DNA of 64,000 bases. Source: Bradyrhizobium aeschynomenes (GTDB lineage: Bacteria > Pseudomonadota > Alphaproteobacteria > Rhizobiales > Xanthobacteraceae). Position 1 is the stretch's first letter, and every line of letters begins with the position of its first letter. The DNA lies in contig NZ_JABFDM010000008.1 in assembly GCF_013178945.1 (NCBI RefSeq), forward strand, positions 61,719 to 125,718. The letters are read 5' to 3'. The notes beneath the pieces are model-generated. The model was given only the letters and a program-made list of their open reading frames with translations, was not told the DNA's origin and did no database searches. The translations under genes were made by a program, and so were the position numbers. Positions 53,722-63,136 of this stretch are shown one piece after another.

Positions 53722-54066
53722 ATGGCGCGCATTCGCTGCATTACCGAGATGGGCATGGGCGTCGACGTCCATGGCCGCGACGCCACCAAGGCTGCGAAGC
53801 GCGCGGTGTCGGATGCGATCCGCCATTCCAGCCTCGGCTTCTTCCGCATGGTCGGCAAGACGCCCCAGGACATGCTCGTCGACGTCACCGTCGCGGTTCC
53901 CAATCCGGAGGCCGTCGACACGGAAGCGGTCGCCAAGGAATTGCCCTATGGCACGGTGACGGTCACCGCCGTGAAGGGCGGGCTGGAGATTCCCGCCGAG
54001 GCCGGCAGCGATGCCATCATCATCGCCAATGCCGCGGTGCTGGTGCATCTCGACGACGGCAAGTGA
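53722..54066 (+). CDS. Lin0512 family protein
   Basis: The 114-aa product (ITEMGMGVDVHGRDATKAAKRAVSDAIRHSSLGFFR... and DMLVDVTVAVPNP) matches the Lin0512 family of small cytosolic proteins with no assigned enzyme activity. GAGGG lies eleven bases before the ATG. It follows DeoR by 84 bases and may be co-transcribed with the transporter operon. Confidence 0.88.
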   Translation: MARIRCITEMGMGVDVHGRDATKAAKRAVSDAIRHSSLGFFRMVGKTPQDMLVDVTVAVPNPEAVDTEAVAKELPYGTVTVTAVKGGLEIPAEAGSDAIIIANAAVLVHLDDGK

Positions 54067-54164
54067 GCGCGCGCATCATGGGCGTGTCGTTCTGATGTGA
54101 ATGTCAAACAGCGGAGCATGTCGTCGCGATCCCGCGATGCCAAGCGCACCCGGGTGATGTCCGA

Positions 54165-54710
54165 ACGATGTCCCCCTGTCAAACAGAGGGCGCAGGGAAG
54201 ACCGGGTATCCGCTGATACCCGCGGCCCCCGTGCGTAAAGAAATGCACGGGGCAGGAACCACAGGCTCAGCCGGACATTCCGGCCTTCCCTGCGCAACGG
54301 TTTTCCGGCTTATACGTGCTCTCCCCGGGGAACGGCTGTCTTGCCCCCGTCGCCGGCGGATCATCACCACCGGCTTGGCATCAGCACCGCGATGCCAGGA
54401 CCACACGATTTCGCCGGCGCATCCCACCGTTCGTCCGCATGGCAAGCCACGCTGCGGCAGAACGCGCCCGTCGCATCACCGCCTCCACGTTCGTGACGAT
54501 CGCGAAGCGCCCCTCATGGCGAGGCGGGACGGCGAGCAGTGTTTCACGGATTCCGAAAAAACGAAAGCGAAATCTGTCGCGGCGTGACCTCGTCACCGCC
54601 AACGCGTTGATGACATTGCTGGAAGACCATTGGCCGTGCGTTGGACGACGGCGACGCGGAGCGCGGTGAAAGCCCGCCGCCGTCGGCAAATCGGTGCGTG
54701 AGTCGCCCGT
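54165..54710. repeat. Dispersed structured intergenic repeat, copy B
   Basis: Colinear with copy A at 3585-4130. Its inner hairpin is CCCCGTGC (54227-54234) with GCACGGGG (54245-54252), the outer arms are CGCAGGGAAGACCGG (54191-54205) and CCGGCCTTCCCTGCG (54280-54294), and a third hairpin pairs TGGCATC (54376-54382) with GATGCCA (54391-54397). An additional hairpin GGGTATC/GATACCC (54204-54221) replaces a different segment in A and C. The motif ATTCCGAAAAAA and the GTGAGTCGCCCG block (54698-54709) are retained. The flanking bases 54067-54164 and 54711-54972 show no gene. Confidence 0.8.
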
Positions 54711-54972
54711 CGGGCCGCGGTGGCCAGCCACAAGAGACTTGCGCGGTGGTGCTTCAGCTCGCCTCTATTGCCGTTGATGATGGGCTGGACGGCTGAAGCA
54801 TTGAACGGCACGCGGGCAGCGCAGGAGCGATAACCGGACTTGCCGGTCGCACAACCAAAAGAGGTATCAAAGAAAACACATTGGAGATAGGTTGATGCGG
54901 CAGGCTGTTGTCGTCTCCGAATTCGTTGCGGAAGGAGGCGAACTTGGGAAACCAGCGGCGAGGGGGATCAAC

Positions 54973-55395
54973 ATGGCCACCATTACGATCGATGTCATCA
55001 ACGAGAGCCTCGAGCCGCAGAACTTTTTCATCTTCGAGGAGCCGGCTGATGATTCGGGTGAACCGCAGGTCTATTCGAACAGTCTCGATAGCGAGGCTTT
55101 GCTACCCCATGCCACGTCGAACGCTCGTGTCACATTTTTGATCCAGGAGTCCGACTGTCAGCCGGACACGATCTTCTACGTCCAGACCGGTAACTATCCC
55201 CCGGGAACCGTCGTGAACGCCACGGACGCGTCGATCAATGCGGCGGTGTGCGACGCGACGTCCGGATGCACGACGTTCAGCGTGACGTACAATGCTGATG
55301 GAAGCTGGACCGTACAGGCCATGGCTTCGCCAGGGGGAGTCGATGGTCAGCTCGATCTGCCCGAGCCGGATGAAGCACAAGTAAGGCCGTGTTGA
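54973..55395 (+). CDS. Small acidic protein of unknown function
   Basis: The 140-aa product, starting at ATG 54973 with AGGGGG six bases upstream, opens with MATITIDVINESLEPQNFFIFEEPADDSGE and continues with beta-type sequence and two Cys pairs (near 58 and 88-95). It is acidic, with no signal peptide from this start. An in-frame ATG at 54895 with GGAG at normal spacing would add 26 residues. The N-terminal pattern recalls small beta-sandwich proteins of unknown role. It converges with the LysR gene one base away. Confidence 0.6.
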   Translation: MATITIDVINESLEPQNFFIFEEPADDSGEPQVYSNSLDSEALLPHATSNARVTFLIQESDCQPDTIFYVQTGNYPPGTVVNATDASINAAVCDATSGCTTFSVTYNADGSWTVQAMASPGGVDGQLDLPEPDEAQVRPC

Positions 55396-55396
55396 G

Positions 55397-56302
55397 TCAC
55401 CGGCCGCCCTCGCTGACCCACCGCGCCAGTCCCTCCGCCAGCCCGTCAAACATCGCGCGGATCGGGGGAGCGTCCTTCTGGTCCTCGTGCACGGCGAGCC
55501 AGCAGTCGAGCTCGAAGGCGACCTGGTTGGCGAGCACCGGGACCAGCGCCGGATTGCGCCTGGCCATGGCGATCTGCATGCCGCCGATGCCGAGGCCGGC
55601 TTCGATCGCCGTGACCTGGGCGACGTCGGAGTCGGTGCGGTAGGAGAAGAGCTCGCGCGAGATCGGCAGCTGTGAGCTTGCGACCGAGCGGGCCGAATGA
55701 TCGTCGCGGTCGAAGCCGATGACGTGGTGGGCGGCGAGCGCGTCGATCGTGTCGGGCAGCCCGAAGCGGGCGATGTAGTCGCGATGCGCATAGAGGCCGA
55801 GCGGGATGCTGCCGATCCGGCGCGCGACGAGACCGTCCTGCTTCGGCCTGATCATCCGCACCGCGATGTCGGCGTCGCGCCGCAGCAGGTCGTCGGTGCG
55901 GTTGTTGAGCACGAGTTCGATGATGATCTTCGGATAGCGCTTGCGGATGCCGGCGAGGATCGTCGGCAGCACGAAGGTGCCGACGATCTCGCTCGCGGAG
56001 ATCCTGACGACGCCGCGCGGCTGCCGCGCATCGCCGCCGGTCCGGGCCGTGCGCACCAGCGCCGCGAACGCCGCCTCCATCGCTTCCGCATGCGGCACCA
56101 GTGCCGTCGCCGCTTCGGTCGGCAGCAGGCCGGCCTGGGAGCGGGTGAACAGGGCGACGCCAAGGCCGGCCTCGAGCTCGTCGATGTGGCGGCCGACGGT
56201 CGGCTGCGTCAGCCCGGTCGCCCGCGCTGCGGCCGACAGGCTGCCGCGCCTGATGACCGCGAGGAACGAGCGCAGCAGGCTCCAATCCGAGGGTTCAATC
56301 AT
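55397..56302 (-). CDS. LysR-family transcriptional regulator
   Basis: The 301-aa product has the LysR winged helix at the N-terminus (LLRSFLAVIRRGSLSAAARATGLTQPTVGRHIDELEAGLGVALFTRSQAGL) and a LysR substrate-binding domain (GVVRISASEIVGTFVLPTILAG...). It is divergent from the epimerase-like gene. The palindrome ATAC-N6-GTAT (56301-56314) overlaps its start codon and could be an autoregulatory site. Confidence 0.92.
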   Translation of the reverse strand: MIEPSDWSLLRSFLAVIRRGSLSAAARATGLTQPTVGRHIDELEAGLGVALFTRSQAGLLPTEAATALVPHAEAMEAAFAALVRTARTGGDARQPRGVVRISASEIVGTFVLPTILAGIRKRYPKIIIELVLNNRTDDLLRRDADIAVRMIRPKQDGLVARRIGSIPLGLYAHRDYIARFGLPDTIDALAAHHVIGFDRDDHSARSVASSQLPISRELFSYRTDSDVAQVTAIEAGLGIGGMQIAMARRNPALVPVLANQVAFELDCWLAVHEDQKDAPPIRAMFDGLAEGLARWVSEGGR

Positions 56303-56391
56303 ACAGAAACGTATAGCATCTCAAGAATGATTGGCAATTTTCGTTTTGGGACGGCCGGGTCAGATTGCCGGGCACAGCAGGAGATGGACTC

Positions 56392-57357
56392 ATGTCCCAC
56401 GACACGAACATCCCGACCGCCTTGATCCTCGGCCTGACCGGTGCGATCGGCGGCGCCATTGCCAAGGCGCTGGCAAAGCGCGGCTTCGCCATCCGCGCGC
56501 TGACGCGCCGGCCACCGGCCGAGCGGAATTCGTTTGCCTTCCCGGTCGACTGGCGCGATGGCGACGCCCGCGATCCGGCGTCGGTGCTGGCCGCGGCCGC
56601 GGGCGCGAGCCTGATCGTTCACGGCGTCAATCCGCCGGGCTATGCGCGCTGGCGCGAGGACGCGCTGCCGATGCTCGCCAACACCATCGCGGCGGCGAAG
56701 GCCGTCGGCGCGACGATCGTGTTTCCGGGCAATGTCTACGTCTACTCATCAGCATCGCCGGCGGTGGTCAGCGAGACCTCGCCGCGGCGGCCGACGACGC
56801 GGAAGGGCCAGGTGCGGCTGGAGATGGAGGAGATGCTGGAGCAGGCCGCGCGCGACCATGGCGTCCGCGTCATCGCCATCAGGGCGGGCGACTTCTTCGG
56901 CCCCGGTGTGACCAATTCCTGGTTCGCCCAGGCGCTGGCGAAGGGGGGAATGGCCGTGACTTCCGTGCAGCGTCTGACACGCCCCGGCATCGGCCATGCC
57001 TGGGCCTACGTCCCCGATCTCGCCGAAACCTTCGCCCGCCTGGTCGACATCCGCGCCGATCTGCCGGCCTGCACGATGCTGAACTTTGCCGGGCACTACG
57101 ATGCGAGCGGGCATGACATGACCGACGCCGTTCGCCGCGTCCTCGGCCGGCCCGATCTGCCGGTGAAGCCGTTCCCCTGGATCATCCTCTGGCTCGCCGC
57201 GCCTTTCGTCGGCTTCATGCGCGAGGCGATCGAGATGCGCTGGCTGTGGAAGCAGAGCCTCGCGCTCGACAACAGCAAGCTCGTCGGCCTGCTCGGGGCG
57301 GAGCCGCATACGCCGCTCAACGGCGCCGTCAAGGCGGCGCTCGCATCCAACCGCTGA
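56392..57357 (+). CDS. NAD(P)-dependent epimerase/dehydratase-like short-chain protein
   Basis: The 321-aa product starts at ATG 56392 with GGAG upstream; an in-frame ATG nine codons earlier is less likely. It has a Rossmann glycine motif (LILGLTGAIGGAIAKALAKRG), the extended SDR pattern HGVNPPGYARWRED and IVFPGNVYVYSS in place of the usual YxxxK region, so catalysis is uncertain. It is the likely target of the divergent LysR regulator and precedes the DUF4386-like gene by 27 bases. Confidence 0.8.
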   Translation: MSHDTNIPTALILGLTGAIGGAIAKALAKRGFAIRALTRRPPAERNSFAFPVDWRDGDARDPASVLAAAAGASLIVHGVNPPGYARWREDALPMLANTIAAAKAVGATIVFPGNVYVYSSASPAVVSETSPRRPTTRKGQVRLEMEEMLEQAARDHGVRVIAIRAGDFFGPGVTNSWFAQALAKGGMAVTSVQRLTRPGIGHAWAYVPDLAETFARLVDIRADLPACTMLNFAGHYDASGHDMTDAVRRVLGRPDLPVKPFPWIILWLAAPFVGFMREAIEMRWLWKQSLALDNSKLVGLLGAEPHTPLNGAVKAALASNR

Positions 57358-57384
57358 ACCCATTACCCCAAGAGGATCGATCCC

Positions 57385-58107
57385 ATGACCACCGCAACGA
57401 CTGCGGCGCCGATGACGCGCGCCGACATGCTCACGCTCGTCTTGCTCGTCGCCGCGCAGGTCGTCCTGTTTCTCATCCCGCTGATCGTGCTCGGCCGCGC
57501 GATCGGCTGGCCGGCCAGCCTGCGCCTGCCGGCCGGCGAAGCGCTGCCGCTGATCGCGCGCCATGCGACGGCGGTGCAGATCGGCTATTGGGGCTATCTG
57601 CTGACCGCAACCGCGATGGTGCCGCTCGCGCTCGCCTTGCGCCGGTTTGCGCGGACCCATGGCGTTCACGGCGGCTTGCCCGACCTCATGGCGGCGATGG
57701 GCGTCGCTGCCGCCGTCCTCAAGACGCTCGGCATCGTGCGCTGGCTGATCGCGATGCCGAGCCTCGCGCTGCTCCATGCCGGCAGCAGCGATCCGATCAT
57801 CCGCGCTGTGGTCGAGGTCAACTATGTCGTGCTCAACGGCTATGCCGGTGCCGTCGGCGAATTGCTAGGCGTCCAGCTGTTCTCCGGCATCTGGCTGATG
57901 CTGGTCGGCACGATGCTGCTGCGTGCAAATCTGCGTCTCAACGGTATCGCCGGGCTCGCCATCGGCGCCGCCTTTGCAACGACGGCGCTGCGCACGCTCG
58001 TGCCGGCATTCGAGATCCTCAGCACCATCGTTCCGCCGTTGGCGCTGGGATGGTTCGTGGTGCTCGCTGTGACGCTGGGGCGGCTCGCGACCCTTAGGAA
58101 GGCATGA
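57385..58107 (+). CDS. DUF4386-like multi-pass membrane protein
   Basis: The 240-aa product has about six hydrophobic segments (LTLVLLVAAQVVLFLIPLIVLG; GYWGYLLTATAMVPLALAL; a C-terminal IVPPLALGWFVVLAVTLG) and resembles DUF4386 proteins. Function unknown. Co-transcription with the epimerase-like gene is likely. GAGG precedes the ATG. Confidence 0.65.
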   Translation: MTTATTAAPMTRADMLTLVLLVAAQVVLFLIPLIVLGRAIGWPASLRLPAGEALPLIARHATAVQIGYWGYLLTATAMVPLALALRRFARTHGVHGGLPDLMAAMGVAAAVLKTLGIVRWLIAMPSLALLHAGSSDPIIRAVVEVNYVVLNGYAGAVGELLGVQLFSGIWLMLVGTMLLRANLRLNGIAGLAIGAAFATTALRTLVPAFEILSTIVPPLALGWFVVLAVTLGRLATLRKA

Positions 58108-58250
58108 CCGCAGCGAGGGTCCGCGCATGAGCCGAGGACAACAGTTCGTGCTGCAACCCGCTACAGCCAAGACTTCCTTAGGAACACCGCAGGCAAAAGG
58201 CATGCATCATCACGTTCTCGCGGCGCGCATGGCGTCCGAGTTGTGTCAAT

Positions 58251-58490
58251 CAGTTCGCCCTCGAAAGACGAAGGCGCAGGGAATGCCGGGCGCTGGCCGC
58301 ACCCATGGCCCGCCAGCTCAAGAAAATGCTGGCGGCAGGAACCACAGGTTCAGCCGAGACATCCCGCATTTCCCGCGCGATGGTTCGGCGGCTTATACGT
58401 CCTCTCGCCGGGGACCGGCTGTCTTGCCCTCGTCGCTCGCGCAACGCGAACGCGTTGTCGCGAGCTTGGCCTCAGCCGCTGGATGATGCC
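58251..58490. repeat. Dispersed structured intergenic repeat, copy C (shortened)
   Basis: The 5' part of the same family: GCAGGGAATGCCGGGCG block, inner hairpin CCGCCAGC (58310-58317) with GCTGGCGG (58328-58335) and an A-rich loop, the ACCACAGGTTCAGCCG segment, and a CCTCTCGCCGGGGACCGGC block. The 3' half present in A and B is missing or unrecognisable after about 58490. The remaining non-coding interval 58491-58881 is lower in GC and holds no clear gene, though a short open frame ending at 58779 cannot be excluded as a remnant. Confidence 0.75.
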
Positions 58491-58881
58491 GTCAAGGTCG
58501 CGCGCGGTAATTGCGAAGGTGGTCCCCAGAGCCATTTTGGCTCTCGTTTGTGTGAAGGCTCGAGATGTTTGTTGCTTGAGTGCGGATAAGCTATTTTCGC
58601 TCGTCGAAAGTAGGAGGGCAGCATTTGGTCGTCATGAAAATCAGTGCTCTATTCTCGTCACTGCGAAGAAGGGCAGTCGTCTGCATGTGTACGTAAATGA
58701 GCCGCACAAAAAAGAACACCATAATTGGAAGGACATAGTCGTGAGCCGGAATGCTTTTCCGGAGAACCTGTTTAGGTAGCTTGCAGCGTTTGAGTTTTGT
58801 ATGATCGAGAAGCTGCGCGGGTAGCGCAAAAGATGATGCGTATAATCTACGAGCGAAGCTTGTTTTTCAGCTAGGAGCCCC

Positions 58882-59550
58882 TCACTCCACCGCATCCTTC
58901 TTCGCGATCCTATGCAGTTGCTCGAACAGATCGGCCTGCTCGCTGGTGCACAGGCACACGCCCTGCGCCGAGTCCGCTTCGCCGGCGTTGAGGTAGGCGT
59001 GGCCCATGGTGCTGTCGAGATACATGCCGTCGCCTTCGTGCAGGATCTCCGGCGCGTAGAACTCGGTGTGGACGGCGATGGTGCCGCTTGTGACCAGAAA
59101 GTATTCCTCGCCGCTGTGGCGGAGCAGGGGGCCGAACTCGTCGAGGGTACGGGCGCGCACCTCGGTGATCATCGGCACCATGCGTTTGCCGATCAAATCG
59201 GTGCATTGATAGGTGTAGGTGTAGAACTTCGTGCTCACCACCTGGCCCTGGCCGGCGCGGCTGATGCTGCGACGGGCGGTGACCGGCCGGCCCGGCTCGG
59301 GGCGCGGCGCGGCCGGGCTGAACAGCTCGGCGATGTCCATCTGCAGGCCTGACGTCAGCTGCAGCAGCTTGTCGTAGGTCAGCGACATCAGGCCGTTCTC
59401 GACCTTCGACAAGGTCGACAGCGCCATGCCCGTCTTTTCCGCCACCTGCTTCAGGGTCAGGCCGCGCGCCTGCCGGGCCGCCTTCAGGCAGTGGCCGAGC
59501 TGGGAGTGGGGGCCTTCGGCGGCGGTCTCGCTGACGACGGTGTCGGTCAC
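58882..59550 (-). CDS. XRE-cupin transcriptional regulator
   Basis: The ~222-aa product has an XRE helix-turn-helix (LKAARQARGLTLKQVAEKTGMALSTLSKVENG, about 22-53) and a C-terminal cupin sensor domain (EYFLVTSGTIAVHTEFYAPEILHEGDGMYLDSTMGHAYLNAG). GTG 59550 has GGAG eight bases upstream and is preferred over ATG 59640. Regulators of this type control amino-acid, amine and sulfur catabolism. Divergent from the amidase-RidA-DadA operon; the leader holds a CGGAAAA half-site (59560-59566) matching the operator on the other side. Confidence 0.87.
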   Translation of the reverse strand: MTDTVVSETAAEGPHSQLGHCLKAARQARGLTLKQVAEKTGMALSTLSKVENGLMSLTYDKLLQLTSGLQMDIAELFSPAAPRPEPGRPVTARRSISRAGQGQVVSTKFYTYTYQCTDLIGKRMVPMITEVRARTLDEFGPLLRHSGEEYFLVTSGTIAVHTEFYAPEILHEGDGMYLDSTMGHAYLNAGEADSAQGVCLCTSEQADLFEQLHRIAKKDAVE

Positions 59551-59732
59551 GGGGGGCTCCGGAAAATCCGTTAGCGGATCGGGTGGTCTTCGGTGCGGCG
59601 GCGGTCGGGCAATGTCGCGCGAAAGTGGCTGATCGATCAATGGGCTGGACGTCCGGCCTCACGGTCATGCGTGACGCGCGGTGGAACATTGCGTTTTCAA
59701 GCCGTGCATTGGATTTCTTATGTGCTAAATAG

Positions 59733-59749
59733 TTTTCCGAAACGGAAAA
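59733..59749. promoter_or_regulatory. Perfect palindrome TTTTCCG-AAA-CGGAAAA before the amidase gene
   Basis: A 7+3+7 perfect inverted repeat (TTTTCCG 59733-59739, CGGAAAA 59743-59749) ends 10 bases before the amidase GTG start and is centred in the shared divergent region. Its size and position suit an operator for the XRE-cupin regulator. Confidence 0.6.
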
Positions 59750-59759
59750 GAGAAGCCCT

Positions 59760-61256
59760 GTGGAATCGATTTGCGACACGACGGCCGGCGAGCTGGTCAA
59801 GCTCTTGAAAACGAAGGCGATCTCGCCGGTCGCGTTGCTCGATTCGTGCCTGGAGCGGATCGCCGCGGTCAACCCGGCGGTGAATGCCGTGGTCACCCTG
59901 GACGAGCCGGGGGCCCGGGCTGCCGCCAAGCGGGCCGAGGCGGAGCTCGCCCGCGGCGAGGATAAAGGACCGCTGCACGGTCTGCCGGTGCTGATCAAGG
60001 ACACCCAGGACACCGCCGGGATGCGTTCGACCTATGGCAGCCCGATCCTGGCCGACAATGTGCCCGCGATCGACCAGGCGTCGGTGGCGCGGCTGCGCGC
60101 GGCCGGCGCGATCATCTTCGGCAAGACCAACACGCCGGAATGGGCGGCGGGCGGCAACACCCGCAATCCCGTGTTCGGTGCCACCGGCAATCCGTTCGAC
60201 ACGTTGCGGTCGGCGGCCGGCTCGTCCGGCGGCTCGGCGGCGGCGCTGGCCTGCGGGATGGCGCCGCTCGCCTCGGGCTCGGACACCGGCGGCTCGTTGC
60301 GCAATCCGGCCGGCTTCTGCGGCATCGTCGGCATGCGTCCCTCCTACGGCCTCGTCGCCAGCGAGAAGCGCGCCCATGGCTGGTCGTGCCTGTCGACCGA
60401 CGGGCCGATGGCGCGGAATGTTGCGGATACGGCGCTGATGCTCTCGGTGATGGCGAGCGACGATCCGCGCGATCCGCTCGCCTATACCTTGCCGGGCGAA
60501 GCGGTGCGCGGAGCGCCCGCACGCTGGGCCGTGCCGCCGCAGGTCGACCTGCGCGAGCTCAAGCTCGCCTTCACCGAGGATTTTGGTTTCGCGCCGACGG
60601 AAGCACTGATCCGCCGCGCCTTCCGCGCGCGCGTCACGCGCATCGCGCCGCTGTTTGCGGACGCCAGCGAAGCGACGCCCGATTGCAGCGGCGCCGACGA
60701 GACCTTTGCGGTGCTGCGCGCCTCGCTGTTCCTCACCCAGCATGGCAGGAATTATCGCGAACGCCCCGAGATGATCGGGCCGAACGTGCGTGCCAATGTC
60801 GAGGAGGGGCTGTCCTACAGCCTCGACGATTTTTCGCGCGCGAGCGCGAACCAGACCCGGATCTATCGCTCGTATCAGAGCTTCTTTGCCCGGCACGACG
60901 TGCTGATCAGCCCGACCATCACCTTGAGTCCGCGGCCGTGGTCGGAGCTGTATCCGGCCGAGATCGACGGCGTGCCGACCAAGTCCTATTTCCATTGGCT
61001 GGCGCTGGCCTATGCGGTGACGCTGGCGGGACATCCGGCTCTCAGCCTGCCGCTCGGCGTTGACGACAACGGGCTGCCGTTCGGATTGCAGATCATCGGT
61101 CCCCGCGGTGGCGATGCGCTCGTGCTCGGTGTCGCCGCGGCACTGGAGCAGGCCTTCGCCGGTGACGCCGAGCTGCGCCGCCCGCGGCCGGATCTCGAGA
61201 AGCTCGCCGCGTTGCCGCCGCTGGCGCAAACGCCGGGATTCATGGCGTGGGATTGA
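59760..61256 (+). CDS. Amidase signature family hydrolase
   Basis: The 498-aa product starts at GTG 59760. Visible catalytic elements are Lys80 (PVLIKDT), the Gly/Ser-rich loop GSSGGSAAA (about 154-162) holding the cis-Ser, and the nucleophile Ser179 in GSDTGGSLRNPA. It hydrolyses an amide to the acid and ammonia. Neighbouring RidA and a DadA-like flavoenzyme suggest a pathway for an amino acid amide or D-amino-acid-related compound. The substrate is unknown. Confidence 0.92.
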   Translation: MESICDTTAGELVKLLKTKAISPVALLDSCLERIAAVNPAVNAVVTLDEPGARAAAKRAEAELARGEDKGPLHGLPVLIKDTQDTAGMRSTYGSPILADNVPAIDQASVARLRAAGAIIFGKTNTPEWAAGGNTRNPVFGATGNPFDTLRSAAGSSGGSAAALACGMAPLASGSDTGGSLRNPAGFCGIVGMRPSYGLVASEKRAHGWSCLSTDGPMARNVADTALMLSVMASDDPRDPLAYTLPGEAVRGAPARWAVPPQVDLRELKLAFTEDFGFAPTEALIRRAFRARVTRIAPLFADASEATPDCSGADETFAVLRASLFLTQHGRNYRERPEMIGPNVRANVEEGLSYSLDDFSRASANQTRIYRSYQSFFARHDVLISPTITLSPRPWSELYPAEIDGVPTKSYFHWLALAYAVTLAGHPALSLPLGVDDNGLPFGLQIIGPRGGDALVLGVAAALEQAFAGDAELRRPRPDLEKLAALPPLAQTPGFMAWD

Positions 61257-61293
61257 GCCGCGCCGACATGATCAACATCTTCTGGAGCTAACA

Positions 61294-61644
61294 ATGTCCG
61301 ACGCTTCCTCATGGCCGTTTTCGCTGGTGCGCCGCGCCGGCGGGCTGGTGTTCCTGTCGGGCGAGGTCCCGGTGGCCGATGACGGCAGCATCCCCGAGGG
61401 CATCACGGCGCAGACCGACCTCGTGTTCAAGCACATCTCGGAGACGCTGGCCGGCGAGGGACTTTCGCTCGACGACGTCGTGTCCTGCCTGGTGCATCTC
61501 GCCGACAAGGCCGACTTCGCCGAATACAACGCGGCCTATCGCAGGCATTTCAAGGATCCGCTGCCGGTGCGCACCACGGTGCAGGCGCAGATGATCGCGG
61601 ACGTCCGGCTTGAGGTCACCGTCGTCGCGGCGGCGCGGACCTGA
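61294..61644 (+). CDS. RidA (YjgF/YER057c) family protein
   Basis: The 116-aa product shows the RidA pattern (GLVFLSGEVPVADDGSI, VFKHISETLAGEGLSLDDVVSCLVHLADKADFAEYNAAYRRHF, PVRTTVQAQMIADVRLEV). Family members hydrolyse reactive enamine/imine intermediates released by amino-acid-processing enzymes. The adjacent FAD amino-acid oxidase is a natural partner. GGAG precedes the ATG by seven bases. Confidence 0.93.
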   Translation: MSDASSWPFSLVRRAGGLVFLSGEVPVADDGSIPEGITAQTDLVFKHISETLAGEGLSLDDVVSCLVHLADKADFAEYNAAYRRHFKDPLPVRTTVQAQMIADVRLEVTVVAAART

Positions 61645-62897
61645 TGGGAGTGATGACGATGCGGAGCGCAATCGTTCTCGGAGGTGGCATGGTCGGCGTC
61701 GGCACGGCGCTGCACCTGCAGAGCCGCGGCTGGTCGGTGGCGCTGGTCGATCGCCGCGAGCCGGGACGCGAGACCAGCTACGGCAATGCCGGCATCATCC
61801 AGAGCGAGGCCGTCCGGCCCTATGCGATGCCCTATGACATCGCCGGCGTGCTCGACATCGCCTTGGCGCGCACCAATGACGTGCACTACAGCCTGCCGGC
61901 GCTGCCGTATCACGTGAAGCCGCTGCTGCAATATTGGTGGAATTCGTTCCCCGCGCGGCACGAGGTGCTGACGCGCACCTACGCGCAGCTGATCTCCCGC
62001 GCTGCGCCCGAGCACGAGCCGCTGATCACGGCCGCCGGCGCCGGCAATCTCGTGCGCCGCGACGGCTTTCGCGTGCTGCACCGGAACCAGGCGCAGTTCG
62101 ACAAGGAGGCCAAGGAGGCCGAAGCGGTCGGCAAGGCGTTCGGCGTCAAGTTCAAGCTGCTCAGTGCAGCCGAGCTGGCCAAGGTCGAGCCCGGCCTGAA
62201 CGAGAGCGGCATTGGCGGTCTGCATTGGCAGGAGCCCTGGACGGTGTCCGATCCGGGCAGCCTGGTGACCTCCTATGCGGATCTGTTCGTGAAGCGTGGC
62301 GGCAAGCTGCTGGTCGGCGACGCGACCACGCTGGCGCAACAGGGCAGCGGCTGGGCGGTGACGACGAGCGAAGGACGGATCGAGGCCGAGGCGGTCGTGG
62401 TTGCGCTGGGTCCGTGGTCGCCGGAATTCCTGAAGCGGTTCGGCATGGACATCCCAATGGTGCGCAAGCGCGGCTATCATCGGCACTACAGCGGCGGCGC
62501 GCCGCTCGACCTGCCGCTGCGCGATGCCGCGTTCGGCTATCTGATGAACCCGATGGCAAGGGGCGTGCGCATCACCACCGGCGCCGAGCTGTCGTCGCCG
62601 GACGCGGAGCTGACGCCGGTTCAGCTCGGCAAGGCCGAAGCCGCGGCACGCCAGCTGATCGATCTCGGCAAGCCGGTGGAGCCCGAGCCGTGGCTCGGCA
62701 CGCGGCCCTGCATGCCCGACATGCTGCCGGTCGTCGGACAGGCGGCGCGGCACAAGGGCCTCTGGCTGCATTTCGGCCACGGCCACCAGGGCTTTACCCT
62801 GGGACCGGCCACCGGCCGCATCCTCGCCGAGCTGATGAGCGGCGAGGCGCCCAGCGTCGACGTCGCCGCCTGTGCGCCGGCGCGATTCGGGGCGTGA
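61644..62897 (+). CDS. FAD-dependent oxidoreductase, D-amino acid dehydrogenase (DadA)-like
   Basis: The 417-aa product has the FAD Rossmann motif LGGGMVGVGTALHLQSRGWSVALVDRREPG and ends with GTRPCMPDMLPVVGQAARHKGLWLHFGHGHQGFTLGPATGRILAEL, typical of DadA-type enzymes. The start may be the third ATG (61659), which has GGGAG at better spacing. It overlaps the RidA stop. Products are the 2-oxo acid and ammonia via an imine, consistent with RidA. Confidence 0.88.
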   Translation: MGVMTMRSAIVLGGGMVGVGTALHLQSRGWSVALVDRREPGRETSYGNAGIIQSEAVRPYAMPYDIAGVLDIALARTNDVHYSLPALPYHVKPLLQYWWNSFPARHEVLTRTYAQLISRAAPEHEPLITAAGAGNLVRRDGFRVLHRNQAQFDKEAKEAEAVGKAFGVKFKLLSAAELAKVEPGLNESGIGGLHWQEPWTVSDPGSLVTSYADLFVKRGGKLLVGDATTLAQQGSGWAVTTSEGRIEAEAVVVALGPWSPEFLKRFGMDIPMVRKRGYHRHYSGGAPLDLPLRDAAFGYLMNPMARGVRITTGAELSSPDAELTPVQLGKAEAAARQLIDLGKPVEPEPWLGTRPCMPDMLPVVGQAARHKGLWLHFGHGHQGFTLGPATGRILAELMSGEAPSVDVAACAPARFGA

Positions 62898-63136
62898 GCG
62901 GTCTGCCTCTGCGACCGCGAGAGAGGGTGATCCGGGAAGGCCGCAAGTGACGGCTGCAAAACGCAGCCAGTCGTTTACCAAGCGCGCCTTTCCGGCCCCC
63001 GGAAAACCCCCGCTTCACCAATTCGCAAGCCCGCTCTCCTAGCGTGGCGGTGCCGGTTGGGGCCAGGACACTGGGGCGAACGCAGTTCGTGAGTTCTGCC
63101 GTCGGCCAGCGATCCGAACATCGTGTGGGGGAGCAG

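Noticed and set aside
58243..58779. 178-codon plus-strand frame through repeat copy C
   Set aside because: Its first half is the repeat, which reads open in several frames; only the last ~35 residues look protein-like and have no start of their own.
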